Below are positions 24,343-35,937 of a stretch of DNA of 64,000 bases, piece by piece; position 1 is the first letter of the stretch; every line of letters begins with the position of its first letter. The stretch covers positions 507,462 to 571,461 of the forward strand of contig CAUEEP010000760.1 in assembly GCA_958450365.1 (NCBI GenBank), in the 5' to 3' direction. The position numbers and the translations under genes were made by a program. This DNA comes from Mesorhabditis belari (taxonomy: Eukaryota > Nematoda > Chromadorea > Rhabditida > Rhabditidae). The notes under the pieces are model-generated. The model had not been told where the DNA came from. It saw only the letters and a list, made by a program, of their open reading frames with translations, and did no database searches.

Positions 24343-25012
24343 TAACAATTAATTAACAATAAAATAGATAAATATTTCTGGTTATTTCTGGTTGCCATGT
24401 ATTGGGTTGGTGAATTGAAAACTTCCGGACTTTGAACTACAGTTTGTTCAACATAAAACCACCAATTCATTCCAAATAATCTCCATTACTATTGATGACT
24501 TCTGCCCATTTTACAGGCAATTTGCAGATTCCTCTTTCGTAGTAGGATTTTGGTTTAAGTGTGAGACAAGTGTGAGACTCAAAAATGGAGGACTGGAGGT
24601 GTCAGCTGTCAGCCCAGTTTGAGCACTTTCTTCAAAAGAAACCCATTTTGGTGTCAATAGAAAAGTTGTAGAGAATCAAAAATTAGGCTTATAGCCAAAT
24701 TTCCAAAAAGATACACTTAGTAGTTTCGCTTAAAATGCAAGTTTTGTTGCAAGTTTGTTGCAAGTTTTGTGAAAATTCGTAAATTTGACATTTCTTGAAA
24801 ACCAGTTTTTGAATCGTTCTGAAAATTTGGATATAAGCTTGATTTTTGATTCTCTACAACTTTTCCATTGACACCAAAATGGGTTTCTTTTGAAGAAAGT
24901 GCTCAAATTGTCACATATGACAATAGCCCGAAGTTTTCAATTCACCAATCCAATAACAATTAATTAGCAATAAAATAGATAAATATTTCTAGTTATTTCT
25001 GGTTACCACGTA
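24343..25012. repeat. 59-bp direct duplication flanking MITE copy B
   Basis: 24343-24401 and 24954-25012 are direct copies with four differences in 59 bp. Both start TAACAATTAATTA and end C(A/C)(T/C)GTA-like at a TA. The MITE 24402-24953 occupies exactly the junction. This is far longer than the 2-bp TA duplication expected from mariner insertion. Confidence 0.9.
24402..24953 (-). mobile_element. Mariner-derived MITE, copy B
   Basis: 552 bp, same family and orientation as copy A: ends TTGGGTTGGTGAATTGAAAA and TTTTCAATTCACCAATCCAA, the same decayed transposase carboxy tail near the left end, and the same central palindromic block around AAACCCATTTTGGTGTCAAT. Confidence 0.8.
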
Positions 25013-25025
25013 TAAACAAAAAGTC

Positions 25026-25580
25026 TTATATGGGTTTTTTGCAGCTCTTATTATTATTATTTGAAAAAAAACAGGGCTCTAGCAGTGCTCTAAACGCGAT
25101 ACGAAAAGGGAAAACATGAAACATAACTGCAACAAAGGAATGGCTGGGAATTGGTTTGGTTGTGTCCGATTGGTTTGGTTGCGACCCATTCGGGGTCATC
25201 CATTCAAAAAAGAGCAACGAATGGTGAGGGGAAAAGGCTGTGACCCCCTTTACCCTCACACCCTTTTCCCGTGAATGAGTCTGGGTTTTTGGGTCTCTGA
25301 TGGCACAGATGCCACCCTCTCCTCTCCCCATCACTATAACATTGTGATTCTTTGTCGTTTTGTCACAATGAGTTGACAGAATTTGTTGCTGGATATATGA
25401 GAAATCGCTTTTAGACTCTATTAAAGTGCACGCTTGATCGTACGCAACTACAGCTTTCCGTTTGATCGTACGCAAGGTCTGCAGCTGCAGCTTTCCGCCC
25501 CATAGAGATGGAGTCGATTCAAGCAAAAGTCGTGTCCTTGGTTGCATTGCAATATTTATAGTTGTTAGCTAGTTAGCCTC
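25026..25580. other. Moderately GC-rich, no supported gene
   Basis: A 173-codon minus-strand frame is open (25547-25026) but has no recognisable domain. The DNA contains two copies of GATCGTACGCAA (25436 and 25463) and could be regulatory. I do not call a gene. Confidence 0.3.
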
Positions 25581-25594
25581 GAAAATTTAACTTA

Positions 25595-25718
25595 CAAATC
25601 TTGAGCTGAGCTGAGCTGAGCTAGAGCCTGAGCTGAGCTAGAGCCTGAGCTGAGATGAGCTAGAGCTGACCTAGAACCTGGGCTGAGCTAGAGCCTGAGC
25701 TGAGCTAGAGCCTGAGCT
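25595..25718. repeat. GAGCTGAGCTAGAGCCT minisatellite
   Basis: Seven or so irregular copies of GAGCTGAGCTAGAGCCT. Confidence 0.75.
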
Positions 25719-25719
25719 T

Positions 25720-26015
25720 TATGGAGAATGAAAATTTTAACACATTCGCGACGATACAGTGGACCGTATATGGATTTAGCACTTTTTCAAGACCAATTGG
25801 GCTGAAAATTTGTTCCAAGGGGGTTTCAAGGTCAAGGAATTCGAATCCGTACTTAGTTTCTAAAGAAAACTGCTCTATTTTTGGATATTTTTTTGGTTTA
25901 ATTACCCAAGATAATCTCATTGGAAAACACTCATTCAGCTATTTCATTCCCTGTCAAGAATATTCAAAATGTGGCAGGAAACAGGAAAAACAGTCCCGAG
26001 CGATTGTATTGATTA
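25720..26015. repeat. Dispersed repeat with conserved peptide-like frame
   Basis: Similar, in inverted orientation, to 53800-53990. In a minus-strand frame this copy reads PKIEQFSLETKYGFEFLDLE and the other copy (plus strand) reads PKIEQLSLEIKYGFEFLDPE. The shared peptide suggests both derive from one coding sequence, perhaps of a mobile element, but no family is recognised. It contains GGTTTAATTACCCAAG at 25895-25910. Confidence 0.5.
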
Positions 26016-26476
26016 CTTGAAAAAAGATTTGGAAACATTTTATATTGTTTAAAGCTGTATTTTAAAAGTTTTGTAGAAGATAATCAAAAAATCTCATTTG
26101 AAGATTTTAGTTACTAAAGATTGAAGTTACAGTTATCCCAAGTCCAGCTCAATCTATCCCATTTTCCCTGAACATTGAAACACTTAACATCAATCACTCT
26201 AGACAAAGAAATATGCAGGCATTTCTAAACTCGAAAAATTTACAAATGGCAAAAGATGGGGTAAGAAAGAAAGGGATTACTCATCATGAGAATCTGGGGA
26301 GCCATTCAAATCCTTTCCTTAGAAATACCCACATGTGCAAAAAGCATCAGTAAAAAGGGATTAGGAGATTCTATTAGATTGCTTATAAGTCTTTGTCTTT
26401 TATTTTGTCAAACAGAGACTTTTAGGTTTTTATATTGGTTGAAATCATTGTAGCATTGTAGCTTTAAATCATTGTA

Positions 26477-27718
26477 TTAGGTTGGCAAAAAAGAAATGCG
26501 CGTTTTCGTTAAAAGTTTATTTTATTATAAAAACAAGATAACAATACATTAATCCAAAAGGTATTCGCCATCTGCATCAATGACTTGTCGCCAACGTTCA
26601 CGCAGAGAATGGATGCCCTTCTTGAAGAACTCGACCGGCTGCGACTCGAAGAAGTTGGACACCGAAATTTGGACCTCGTCACGGTTCTTGAACTTTTTCT
26701 CGGCCAAGAAGTGGTGCATTGATCGGAACAGATGGTAGTTGGAAGGCGCCAAATCTGGGCTGTATGGCGGATGAGGCAGAACTTCCCAGCCCATTTCTTC
26801 AATTTTCTGCTGGGTGATTTTTGCGACATGCGGCCGAGCGTTGTCGTGGAGGAATTTTGTCGACGCCGTATCCACGCCTTGACGCCGCAGCGCCTGGTCC
26901 ACGCGGTCAAATTGGCCTTGGTAGAGGTTCGCCGTAACTGTTTGACCCGAATCCAGAACCTCAAAGTACACCAGGCCTTTACTGTTCCACCAAACACAAA
27001 GCATCACCTTTTTTCCGTGGATGTCCGGTTTTGGAGCTTCACCGGGGTCCAACCACTGCCGCTTTCTTGCTGTGTTGCCGTATTGGATCCACTTCTCATC
27101 CGACATAACAATGCAGTCGAAAAACCCACTGTTCTTGGCGCGGTGAGTGAGAATTCCGGCGATTGCGATGCGTGTCGCCTTGTTTGCCTCGGATAGCTTA
27201 TGCGGTACCCATTTTCCGCATCTATTCGTCTTGCCCATGCCATGCAGATGGTTCTCAATGGTGACATGAGTGCAGTCGAACTGTTCTGCCAGGTCGCGAG
27301 TGGTTTGGCGTGGATCCGACTCAATGGCTTCCTTCAATGCGTCGTGGTCGATAATTTGAGGTCGACTCCCGTGTTTTTGGTCTTCCAAGCTTTCGTCGCC
27401 GTCTGGAACCATCGTTTACACTGACTTTCGGATAAAGCATCTTCGTCAAACACTTGAGATAGAGCGCCATGAGCTTCAGCAGCCGATTTGCCTTGCTTAA
27501 ATTCATACCACAAGCAGGCCCGCAAACTAAATTTTTGGTCCGACATTTTCTAAACACTCTTTCTTGCAAAAATACAAAGTAAACTTAGACAAATTATATA
27601 TCAAACGATGCGCAAGAACACGCTCTTTCGAATAGAATAAACTATTTTAAAAAATCTTTTACTGTGAATAAAGTACAAATCAACAAACACGACGCTCATT
27701 TCTTTTTTGCCAACCTAA
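26477..27718 (-). mobile_element. Full-length mariner element
   Basis: 1,242 bp with terminal inverted repeats TTAGGTTGGCAAAAAAGAAA and TTTCTTTTTTGCCAACCTAA, flanked by TA on both sides (26475-26476 and 27719-27720). It carries one transposase gene on the minus strand. Length, ends and target duplication are all typical of mariner. Because the termini are nearly perfect this is a fairly recent insertion. Confidence 0.95.
26549..27546 (-). pseudogene. Mariner transposase, inactivated
   Basis: The amino part (27546 to about 27420, starting MSDQKFSLRACLWYEFKQGK) and the rest (about 27410 to 26549) are in different frames, so one frameshift separates the first helix-turn-helix region from the remainder. 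The catalytic domain shows the first Asp in VMSDEKWI and the second in FLHDNARPH. The third catalytic Asp of the mariner D,D34D triad is replaced by Asn (LAPSNYHLF). It keeps the WVPHKL motif and the carboxy end FFKKGIHSLRERWRQVI. The frameshift plus the missing Asp make it non-functional, although the termini could still be mobilised by an active relative. Confidence 0.9.
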
Positions 27719-27844
27719 TAGCTTGAGTGATTGTTAAAATCTATTGACTCAAAATTGAAAAGTTAGCAAATGAGAAGAGAAAAAAGTTAAAGAGTCTTTA
27801 GTAAAAGCAAACAAAAGTAAATAAAAGTAAATTGTCTAGTAAGA

Positions 27845-28030
27845 TTAATTGTGGCTCCAAGAAAAGCTGTAGCTATTGTAGCTCCAAAAAAGCTGTAGCT
27901 ATTGTAGCTCCAAGAAAAGCTGTAGCGATTGTAGCTCCAAAAAAGCTGTAGCTATTGTAGCTTCAAAAAAAAGTTGCAGCTATTGTAGTTACAAAAAAAA
28001 AGCTGTAGCTATTGTAGCTCAAGATTTTTC
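27845..28030. repeat. 26-bp minisatellite
   Basis: About seven copies of AGCTGTAGCTATTGTAGCTC with A-rich spacers. Confidence 0.8.
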
Positions 28031-28394
28031 AAAAGCAAGGAGCTGCTCAAATTTCAGCTCTCAAATATCAATTGGCAAAAAGGCAATCGAGAGATAGAAT
28101 GTGGAAATGGATAAGTGGAGTTGAATTGAAAACGAAACAGATATCCAAGAGAAATTGGGGATTTGGTTTGAAATGGACGAAAAGACCGACAGGGCACAGA
28201 TTATGCGATATTACATACGGAATTGGGGTGGAGAGGATGGAGAGGATGGAGAGACGGCTGTTGCCCCACTCGATCTCTCCTTGATTCACCCCAATCTCAT
28301 CCCCTGTTCCCCAAATTTCACCCCATTTCACTCTTTTACCCACTTCTTGATTTATCTCATCTTTTTCGATGAGTTTGTAGTAGTTTCAAGAACT

Positions 28395-29205
28395 TGATTA
28401 AGCCAGAAAATGATCTCGAACTTGATTAAGCCAGAAAATGATCTCGAACTTGATTAGGCCAGAAGATGATCTCGAACTTGATTAGGCCAGAAAGTGATCT
28501 CGAACTTGATTAGGCCAGAAGATGATCTCGAACTTGATTAGGCCAGAAAGTGATCTCGAACTTGATTAGGCCAGAAGATGATCTCGAACTTGATTAGGCC
28601 AGAAGATGATCTCGAACTTGATTAGGCCAGAAAGTGATCTCGAACTTGATTAGGCCAGAAGATGATCTCGAACTTGATTAGGCCAGAAAGTGATCTCGAA
28701 CTTGATTAGGCCAGAAAGTGATCTCGAACTTGATTAGGCCAGAAGATGATCTCGAACTTGATTAGGCCCGAAAGTGATCTCGAACTTGATTAGGCCAGAA
28801 GATGATCTCGAACTTGATCAGGCCAGAAAGTGATCTCGAACTTGGTTAGGCCAGAAAGTGATCTCGAACTTGATCAGGCCAGAAAGTGATCTCGAACTTG
28901 ATTAGGCCAGAAAGTGATCTCGAACTTGATTAGGCCAGAAGATGATCTCGAACTTGATTAGGCCCGAAAGTGATCTCGAACTTGATTAGGCCAGAAGATG
29001 ATCTCGAACTTGATCAGGCCAGAAAGTGATCTCGAACTTGGTTAGGCCAGAAAGTGATCTCGAACTTGATCAGGCCAGAAAGTGATCTCGAACTTGATTA
29101 GGCCAGAAAGTGATCTCGAACTTGATTAGGCCCGAAAGTGATCTCGAACTTGGTTAGGCCAGAAAGTGATCTCGAACTTGGTTAGGCCAGAAAATGACCT
29201 CAAAC
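28395..29205. repeat. 28-bp minisatellite
   Basis: About 28 copies of a unit containing CGAACTTGATTAGGCCAGAA and AGTGATCT / GATGATCT. Variants (GATCAGG, GGTTAGG, GGCCCG) recur in higher-order blocks, e.g. the order at 28770-28880 repeats at 28950-29070. Confidence 0.9.
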
Positions 29206-31310
29206 AAAGACAGAAGAGCATTAAATCATCTCGAGGCATAAATAGTTTTAGTTCTAATAAATCATTTTAAGCACTTGCAAAGGCCACAATTAAAAACAAA
29301 CTCTCAATAGATTCCCTTTAGAGAAGAATATACAAGTTCTCTTTTGGATATTTGATTAAATAGCGTTTAAAGTACGTAATCAAGGCTTGCTATTGAAAAT
29401 CAAGTCTAACAATCTGGTTAAAATCATTCAACAGTTCGCATATCAACGAAAGATGTTTGAGATATTAGGCTATACCAGGAGATTGGCTCAAGAGAAAAAA
29501 TTCTATAAGAATCACTCAAAAACTTTTGCTCTTGGCTGAAAACTGGGCATTTTGCCGGTCAATTTCCTGATTAAGACTTGATATCTTTATTATTATTATT
29601 TTACATTTTTAAAAAAGAAATCAAGAGAAAAACATTTGGTTAAAAAAAAAGTACTTCTGTTTATCAAGAAAAAGGTCTGCAACTGTTTAAACGATTGGAT
29701 AAACGAGGCTTATTTCATTCAAGAGACTTTGAGAAAAACAATCAACTGGGTGGGCTGTATGTAATCAAGTAACTGTAAATAATCAAGTAGCTGTAAGGAA
29801 TCAAGTAGATGTAAGTAATCAAGCTGTAAGTAATCAAGTAATTGTAGGTAGTCAAGAAGCTGTAATAATCAAGCAGCTGTAAGTAATCAAGTAACTGTAA
29901 GTAATCAAGTAACTGTAAGTAATCAAGTAACTGTAAGTAATCAAGTAACTAAGTAATCATCAAGTAATCACTTCAGATAAGTCATCAAGTAATCACTTCA
30001 GATACTTTGTGAATCCCACAGATCGTTCCTTACGTATTTAAGGAGTCGTGGCTACTTGGAAAGCATTGAAAAGTTCTATCAAACATTTGGAGCTACTCAA
30101 GATTCTCGTCCATCTTAAATGCTTAGAAATGCTCACCCAGCTGATTGTCTTTTTCAAAGTCTCTTAAATGAAATAAGCCTTGTTTAACGAATTGTTTGAA
30201 CAGGTTATGAACCCTTTCTTTATTTTCTTCATAAAGCCTTAATCAGCAAAATGCCCGGGTTTCAGCTGAGCCAAAACTTTGAATATTCCTGAAAGAAGAG
30301 TCACTTTTTTGAGAAAGCGCTTTATAAATATGCAGACGCAAGACTTTATAAATATGCAGACGCAAGAGAGATAAATATGCAGATTTATAAACACTCAAAG
30401 AAGTTTATTTCAAATTGGATAAAGGATTTGAAAAGTGAGGCTTTGAGGCATTCAAAAATATGTATAGAATTTAAATGTCAAATATCCCCGTGCCCAAGTC
30501 GGAAGCCCCATTTGTTGACAAGTCACACTGGTTTCCTTTCTCTTTTCTCTTTGCCTGGGGCATTCCCTTTCTCGGGTGTGAGTGTGCCGTCCCGTTATAC
30601 ACGGGAGAGTGAAGAGTGTGTGTGGAAATCGATGAAGTGGGAGTGGATGGAGAAAGAAAAGAGAAATAAGTGAAAGTGGAAATGGAAAATGGAAATAGAA
30701 GGGGGATCTCGTGGCCATCTTTCTCTCCTTTTTCCCTCTTTTCCTCGCCGATGAACGCTTATTAGCCGCTAGTATGGGGTCGATGCCAAAGATGGAGAGA
30801 TTGACTGAGAGAAAGACGAGGAACTCATTGTTTTTGTGGAAAAGTGCAATCACTTTCAACTCCACAAAGGCAAACCGTAAAATTTGAATCCCAGGTAAGC
30901 ATGGAAATCTCGATCGTTCCGCTTTGATCGGTGTGGAAATCGTTGATAACGGTCACTTGTAAAGCGTCGTTCACGATGTACCAAAAAATCGCTTTTGTTT
31001 CGTTTTTTTGCGAAATGCTTTAAAGGATCTTTTTTCTTTTCTCAAGAAGACAACTCTTCACTCTTCCGAGAAACGAGAAACTCACTAGTGCGATGAATCG
31101 TCTTGCCAAAGTGGCTCAAAGAATCGTCTTGCCTCATAGTGAACGATTTTCCACCTAGATTCTGATATTCTGATTGTTGATAGATGGTTTGTTAAATGTC
31201 TTTTTACAGATTTGTATACAGAAATCATTTTTACAGATCCGTATACAGAAATCCGATCGCAAAAATGGTTCAAAAGTCAAAAAAACAAACATCTAATGCT
31301 GGTGATTTTG
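29206..31310. repeat. Foldback element and gene-free DNA
   Basis: 29530-29755 and 30130-30290 are inverted arms (e.g. GAGGCTTATTTCATTCAAGA against a matching inverse near 30165). Between them lies a GTAAGTAATCAAGTAACT minisatellite (29755-29990). 30500-30870 has richer GC and overlapping open frames on both strands with no recognised family. No gene is called up to 31310. Confidence 0.5.
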
Positions 31311-31519
31311 AATTTTGCATGAGAATCGACAAATCTTATTAGCAATTGAAAAAATTCCAAGTGTTCAGTGTCATTGTTTGCATCATTTCATAGATACAAT
31401 TGTTACAATTGTTATTACAGTGTACTGCAATGAGCAAGTCAAATTCAAGCGTACTAAGACTACATTCAATTACGCTAGTGATTTATCTGGATTAAAAACT
31501 TTGCAATCAACTTACAAGA

Positions 31520-31870
31520 CATTATTGTCTTGTAAGTTGGCTTGTTGTCTTGTTGGCTTGTTGTCTTCTTGGCTTGTTGGCTTCTTGGCTTCTTGGCTTG
31601 TTGGCTTGTTGTCTTCTTGGCTTGTTGGCTTCTTGGCTTGTTGGCTTGGTGTCTTGTTGGCTTGTTGGCATGTTGGCCTGTTCCCTTATTGTCTTGTTGT
31701 CTTGTTCGCTTGCTGGCTTGCTGGGTTGTTGGCTTGTTGGCTTGTTGGCTTGTTGGCTTGGTGTCTTGTTGGCTTGTTGGCTTGTTGGCTTGTTGGCTTT
31801 ATTCTTGTTATTCATTATTCTTGTTATTCGTTATTCTTGTTATTCGTTATTCTTGTTATTCTTTGTTGGC
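31520..31870. repeat. TTGGCTTG minisatellite
   Basis: About 35 copies of an 8-bp unit TTGGCTTG with TTGTCTTG variants (31520-31800), then ATTCTTGTTATTCGTT repeats. The hydrophobic peptides read from it are artefacts of the array. It ends shortly before the 3' end of the receptor gene at 32043. Confidence 0.85.
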
Positions 31871-32344
31871 TATATAACAAACTTTTTGTGCTCTATCCTT
31901 TATCATTTTTTGTGCTCTATCTATACATCAAGATAGGTTTCTTTAGCTTAAAGTGTCTAAATCGCATCATCGAGCATGTCAGATCACATGTTTTTGTTGT
32001 TTTAAGTTTTTTTACCGTTTCTTGAACTAATATAATTTTTATCTACTTCCAAAAAGACAAAAACACAATAAATCCTATCAGATTTAGAAGATGCAAAAGA
32101 GTTTGCAATAAAATGTGACGGTGAAAGAGTTTTTTTTTGATTATTCTCCAAACTTTTTGACTAAAATGAGGAGTTTCTTGCTTGACGGTAGATAAAGCTT
32201 TGGCTTCGATAGCTTTTTGGATTTCTGGACATTGTTTCTGCGGGGTTTCGGCTGAGAGAACCATTATCAGGATGCAAGCTCCGGCAATGATTCCCACACA
32301 GCAAACCACGTAGATTCCTGGAAATTTATAGAGAATTATAGCTT

Positions 32345-32540
32345 ATAGTGAATTAGAGTTAATTGATAGTGAATTGATGGCTAATTGATAGCTAATTGAT
32401 AGCTAATTGATAGCTAGTTGATAGCTAGTTGATAGCTATTGATAGCTAGTTGATAGCTAGTTGATAGCTAATTGATAGCTAATTGATAGCTAATTGATAA
32501 CTAATTACTAGCTATTGATAGCTATTGATAGCTAATTGAT
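32345..32540. repeat. Intronic 12-bp minisatellite
   Basis: About 15 copies of TTGATAGCTAAT in the last intron of receptor 1. A second intronic array of 12-13-bp units (TTAACTTTAACTA) lies at 32705-32935. Confidence 0.85.
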
Positions 32541-33999
32541 AAAGCTTACCAAGCAATGGAAACACAGCGGTTTTTGGAATTGATGTCGAAAGAAGGTCAA
32601 GCAAAACAGTCATTGAAACCAAACTCGTGAGACCGATACCAAGCTAGAATATAGCTTCAGTATAAAATAGCTAAAATACTTCCTAGTTAATCGATTTGCT
32701 CAATAAAACAGCTTTAACTATTGAGTTTTAACTTTAACTATTAACTTTAACGATTAACTTTAACTATTAACTTTAACTGTTAACTTTAACTATTAACTTT
32801 AACTATTAACTTTAACTGTTAACTTTAACTGTTAACTTGAACTGTTAACTTTAACTATTAACTTTAACTATTAACTTTAACTATTAACTTTAACTATTAA
32901 CTTTAACTATTAACTTTAACTATTAACTTTTAGCTTTAACCTTTGCCAATTGTTCCTCTTGAAGACTTTGAGTCCAAAACATTCCGAAAACCGAGAGCAG
33001 AGTGATGATGAAACAGGGAAAGGCAATCACGTAAACATAGTAGTTTGGGATTCTTTTTAGTTGAAGAGATAATTGAAACTGAATTGATTGCTTGCTTTTG
33101 AAATTTCTAATTTACTATTTGTTGATCAGCGAATTGATAAGAGGATTCGGAGATCCCTGTGCATTCCCATTCACCGTTTCCCTGACGATTTTTGAGTTTA
33201 ACATTTAAGAAAGCTTTCCAGCTGTCACTTACAATTCCGGATAGAGCTTCGCCAACAGTTTCCTGATTTATCGTTCCATTCGACTTAATCACGGTTCTAA
33301 ACATATCTCTATTTCGATTTGTTCTTTGTTCTTTCGACTTCGACATTAAACTCACGAATCATAAGCGTACGACAAAATTGGCAATAGACAAGTCTGGTTA
33401 TCAAACGGGAAAGTGGTGATCTGAAATGCTGAAATGAAATAAATTGGTGTTTAAGATCAAAGGCACTTCGATTACTCATTAAATTCGATTCGATCTTGAC
33501 CAAGAAATCAAAGACTTGTCCAAGTCGATCAATCACTATATCACTGTTATTGTCTTGTTCTCTAACACCAGCTAAACGCCAGTAAAACTCCCGATTCTCG
33601 CACTTACGGGTTGACAACTTTCCAATGGTAAATTCTAGAATAAACCTAAGCTACTGTGCTTAAGAGAGCGTTTCCCTTTCTCCCTAAAGGAAGTCCCATC
33701 CCTACAAAATTTCTTCTCATTTTGTAGATCTCAATAAGTGCAACAAAATGGCACCAAAAGCATAAAGATTGGCTGACTTAGAAGAGCGTTATGGCGAGTT
33801 GCGCAAACGACCCAGTTGCGCAAAACAAAATGGCAGAAATTAGCCTACCCCCAGTTCAAAATCAGATTCAAACCCACATCGATTTCACAAGATACTTCGA
33901 AATAATAAGGTGTGGCCATCAGCACCGTTCCATCGCTCGTGATCTTTAGTGTCTTTGCGGCAGATGGCATTATGTCATCGAGTGTTTTTCTAGAAGTCG

Positions 34000-34345
34000 A
34001 ACAATAGTAAGGATAGTAACAATAGTAACAAGAGTAACAATAGTAACAAGAGTAACAATAGTAACAAGAGTAACAATAGTAACGAGGGTAACAATAGTAA
34101 TAAGAGTAACAATAGTAACAAGAGTAACAATAGTAACAAGAGTAACAATAGTAACGAGGGTAACAATAGTAATAAGAGTAACAATAGTAACAAGAGTCAC
34201 AATAGTAACAATAGTAACAAGAGTAACAATAGTAACAATTGTAACAATAGTAATAAGAGTAACAATAGTAACAAGAGTCACAATAGTAACAAGAGTAACA
34301 ATCGTAACAATTGTAACAATAGTAACAATAGTAACAATTTCCTAT
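34000..34345. repeat. Intronic 9-bp minisatellite
   Basis: About 38 copies of AGTAACAAT / AGTAACAAG units between exons 5 and 6 of receptor 1. All minus-strand frames through it are open and meaningless. Confidence 0.9.
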
Positions 34346-35937
34346 TATCCATATAAATTGTAGACAATTGTATTGTAAACATTCACTCACACACTTCCAA
34401 ATTGATTGTCGGGCACCCAAAGCATCTCCGCATTCAAATGAAGCCTCTTGATGCCACCAAATTCTTTCGGATCTCAAGTCAACCGGTAGTCGAACCAAGT
34501 CTAACATTTTGTGTCATTTGTCTGTAATGAATGTCAGATTCTTACAGCCCGAAGTTGCATGCATGCGCTGATGAGCTGTGACTGAGCATTCTAAAGGATA
34601 ATTTAACCGAACAAGTACAGAAAAACAATCTAAGAGTAAAAATGCAATTACCAAGTCGAAGATTTGAATGTATTCGACAACAAAATACACTTCTAAAGCG
34701 GTCGAAGAGTTGTCTGAAAATGTCATTTACAGACTTTTTAAGACTTTAATCATTTACAATTCTCTACAAACCTATTGAGCTAACAAAACTCAAATTTTCA
34801 TCAGTTTCTTCATAAATTGGAGCCAATTCCTTGTTGTACTTTCGTCTATTGATAAGCTCATCATACAATTTATCCACATTTGCTGAGTAGTTCAGAAACT
34901 TTTCTAAACCTTTTTTTAGTTTGCTATTGATTTGTAACTGATTTGTAACCGATTGGGACTGATTTGTAGCCGATTTGTAACTGATTTGTAACTGATTTGT
35001 AACCGATTTGTAACTGATTTGTAACTGCTGATTTGTAACCGATTTGTAACCGATTTGTAACCGATTTGTAACTGATGTTTATTTGAAACGAAAAGAAATT
35101 TTATAAAGCATAAAAGTGTTAATTAATGTCGGCTTATGTAGCCAAGCACATGTAATTGTATTCTAAAGTTTAGAAATGAGCGTAACCGATTTGTAACCGA
35201 TTTGTAACCGATTCTTACCCGATTCTTACCTGATTTGTAGAAACCATAATCGATTCCATTGACTAGAATCAAAACCACCAAAAAGAAACAAATCAATGAG
35301 TTCATAGGCGAAAAAAACTGCATCAACAAAACATATAACTCATGATTTGACACAAATGTCAATATTGAAATTTGAGTGTTGAAAAAAGGGAAAACTTTTG
35401 GTCGAAAGTCAACTCCAATCCACTTGAAAATGGGTGCAAGAACGAGAACGAGAAGAACGAAATTTGGCAAAACTTAAACATTAATGATTAATTGAAACAA
35501 AAAGAAAGTTTATAAAGCATAAAAGGGCTTATTAATGTCGGTTTATGTAGCCAAGCACATGCAATTGTCTTCTAAAGTTTAAAAATAAGCCTAGACAGAA
35601 GATCTAGACTTTCACATAACTCAAAATGTAAAGGTTGATTGAGCCAACCATAAGTTGATTGAACCAACCATAAAGTATAGGGTATACTAGTATATCCTAT
35701 CAGAGTTTGGAGACTCTTCTAGTTTCCTATAGTGAAATTTTTTAGTGAAATTTTCTATAGTGAAATGGCACTTTAGCGCACTTTTCTATTTTGCTCTATA
35801 ACTCGACTTCCAATTATCAGATCGACCTGTGGTTGATCCTAAAATGATCCTTGTGAAATTTGGTTATAGAAATGTACAATTTATTTGATAGATTCTAGTG
35901 TAATAACATAGAGAAAATTTGAGTGAAAGTTAAACTA

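Larger units (their letters stand above)
32043..35323 (-). pseudogene. Cys-loop ligand-gated channel subunit 1, in-frame TGA
   Basis: Pentameric receptor subunit (nAChR/GABA-A superfamily). Twelve exons: 35230-35323, 34772-34903, 34652-34713, 34546-34590, 34391-34500, 33878-33989, 33356-33420, 33233-33308, 33116-33181, 32941-33078, 32550-32643, 32043-32317. They total 1,269 nt and keep one phase throughout (422 residues). Order: signal peptide (LICFFLVVLILVNG), ligand-binding domain, Cys-loop core FPFDNQTC, M1 (YYVYVIAFPCFIITLLSVF), M2 ([17 protein letters not shown]), M3, a short cytosolic loop, and M4 (LLHLLNLIGFIVFLSFW). There is no vicinal Cys pair, so it is not an nAChR alpha type. The only defect is TGA at 34476-34474, where the paralogue at 60.5 kb has TGG in a binding-domain motif. 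It may be a young pseudogene, a polymorphic null, a base error or readthrough. Three introns hold 9-12-bp minisatellites. Confidence 0.85.

Noticed and set aside
25026..25547. 173-codon minus-strand frame
   Set aside because: No domain, no splice partners, low-complexity end; could be chance in moderately GC-rich DNA.
28068..28397. Opposed open frames on both strands
   Set aside because: Overlap each other completely and match no family; probably chance next to a minisatellite.
28395..29205. Regular 28-bp repeats considered as a CRISPR array
   Set aside because: Units are contiguous with no unique spacers and the genome is eukaryotic.
31315..32025. 236-residue Cys/Leu/Trp-rich frame resembling a membrane protein
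   Set aside because: Encoded by the TTGGCTTG array; hydrophobicity follows from the repeat.
33309..33617. 102-residue minus-strand frame inside receptor 1
   Set aside because: Lies in the intron between exons 6 and 7; the spliced model without it restores the canonical Cys-loop and keeps phase.
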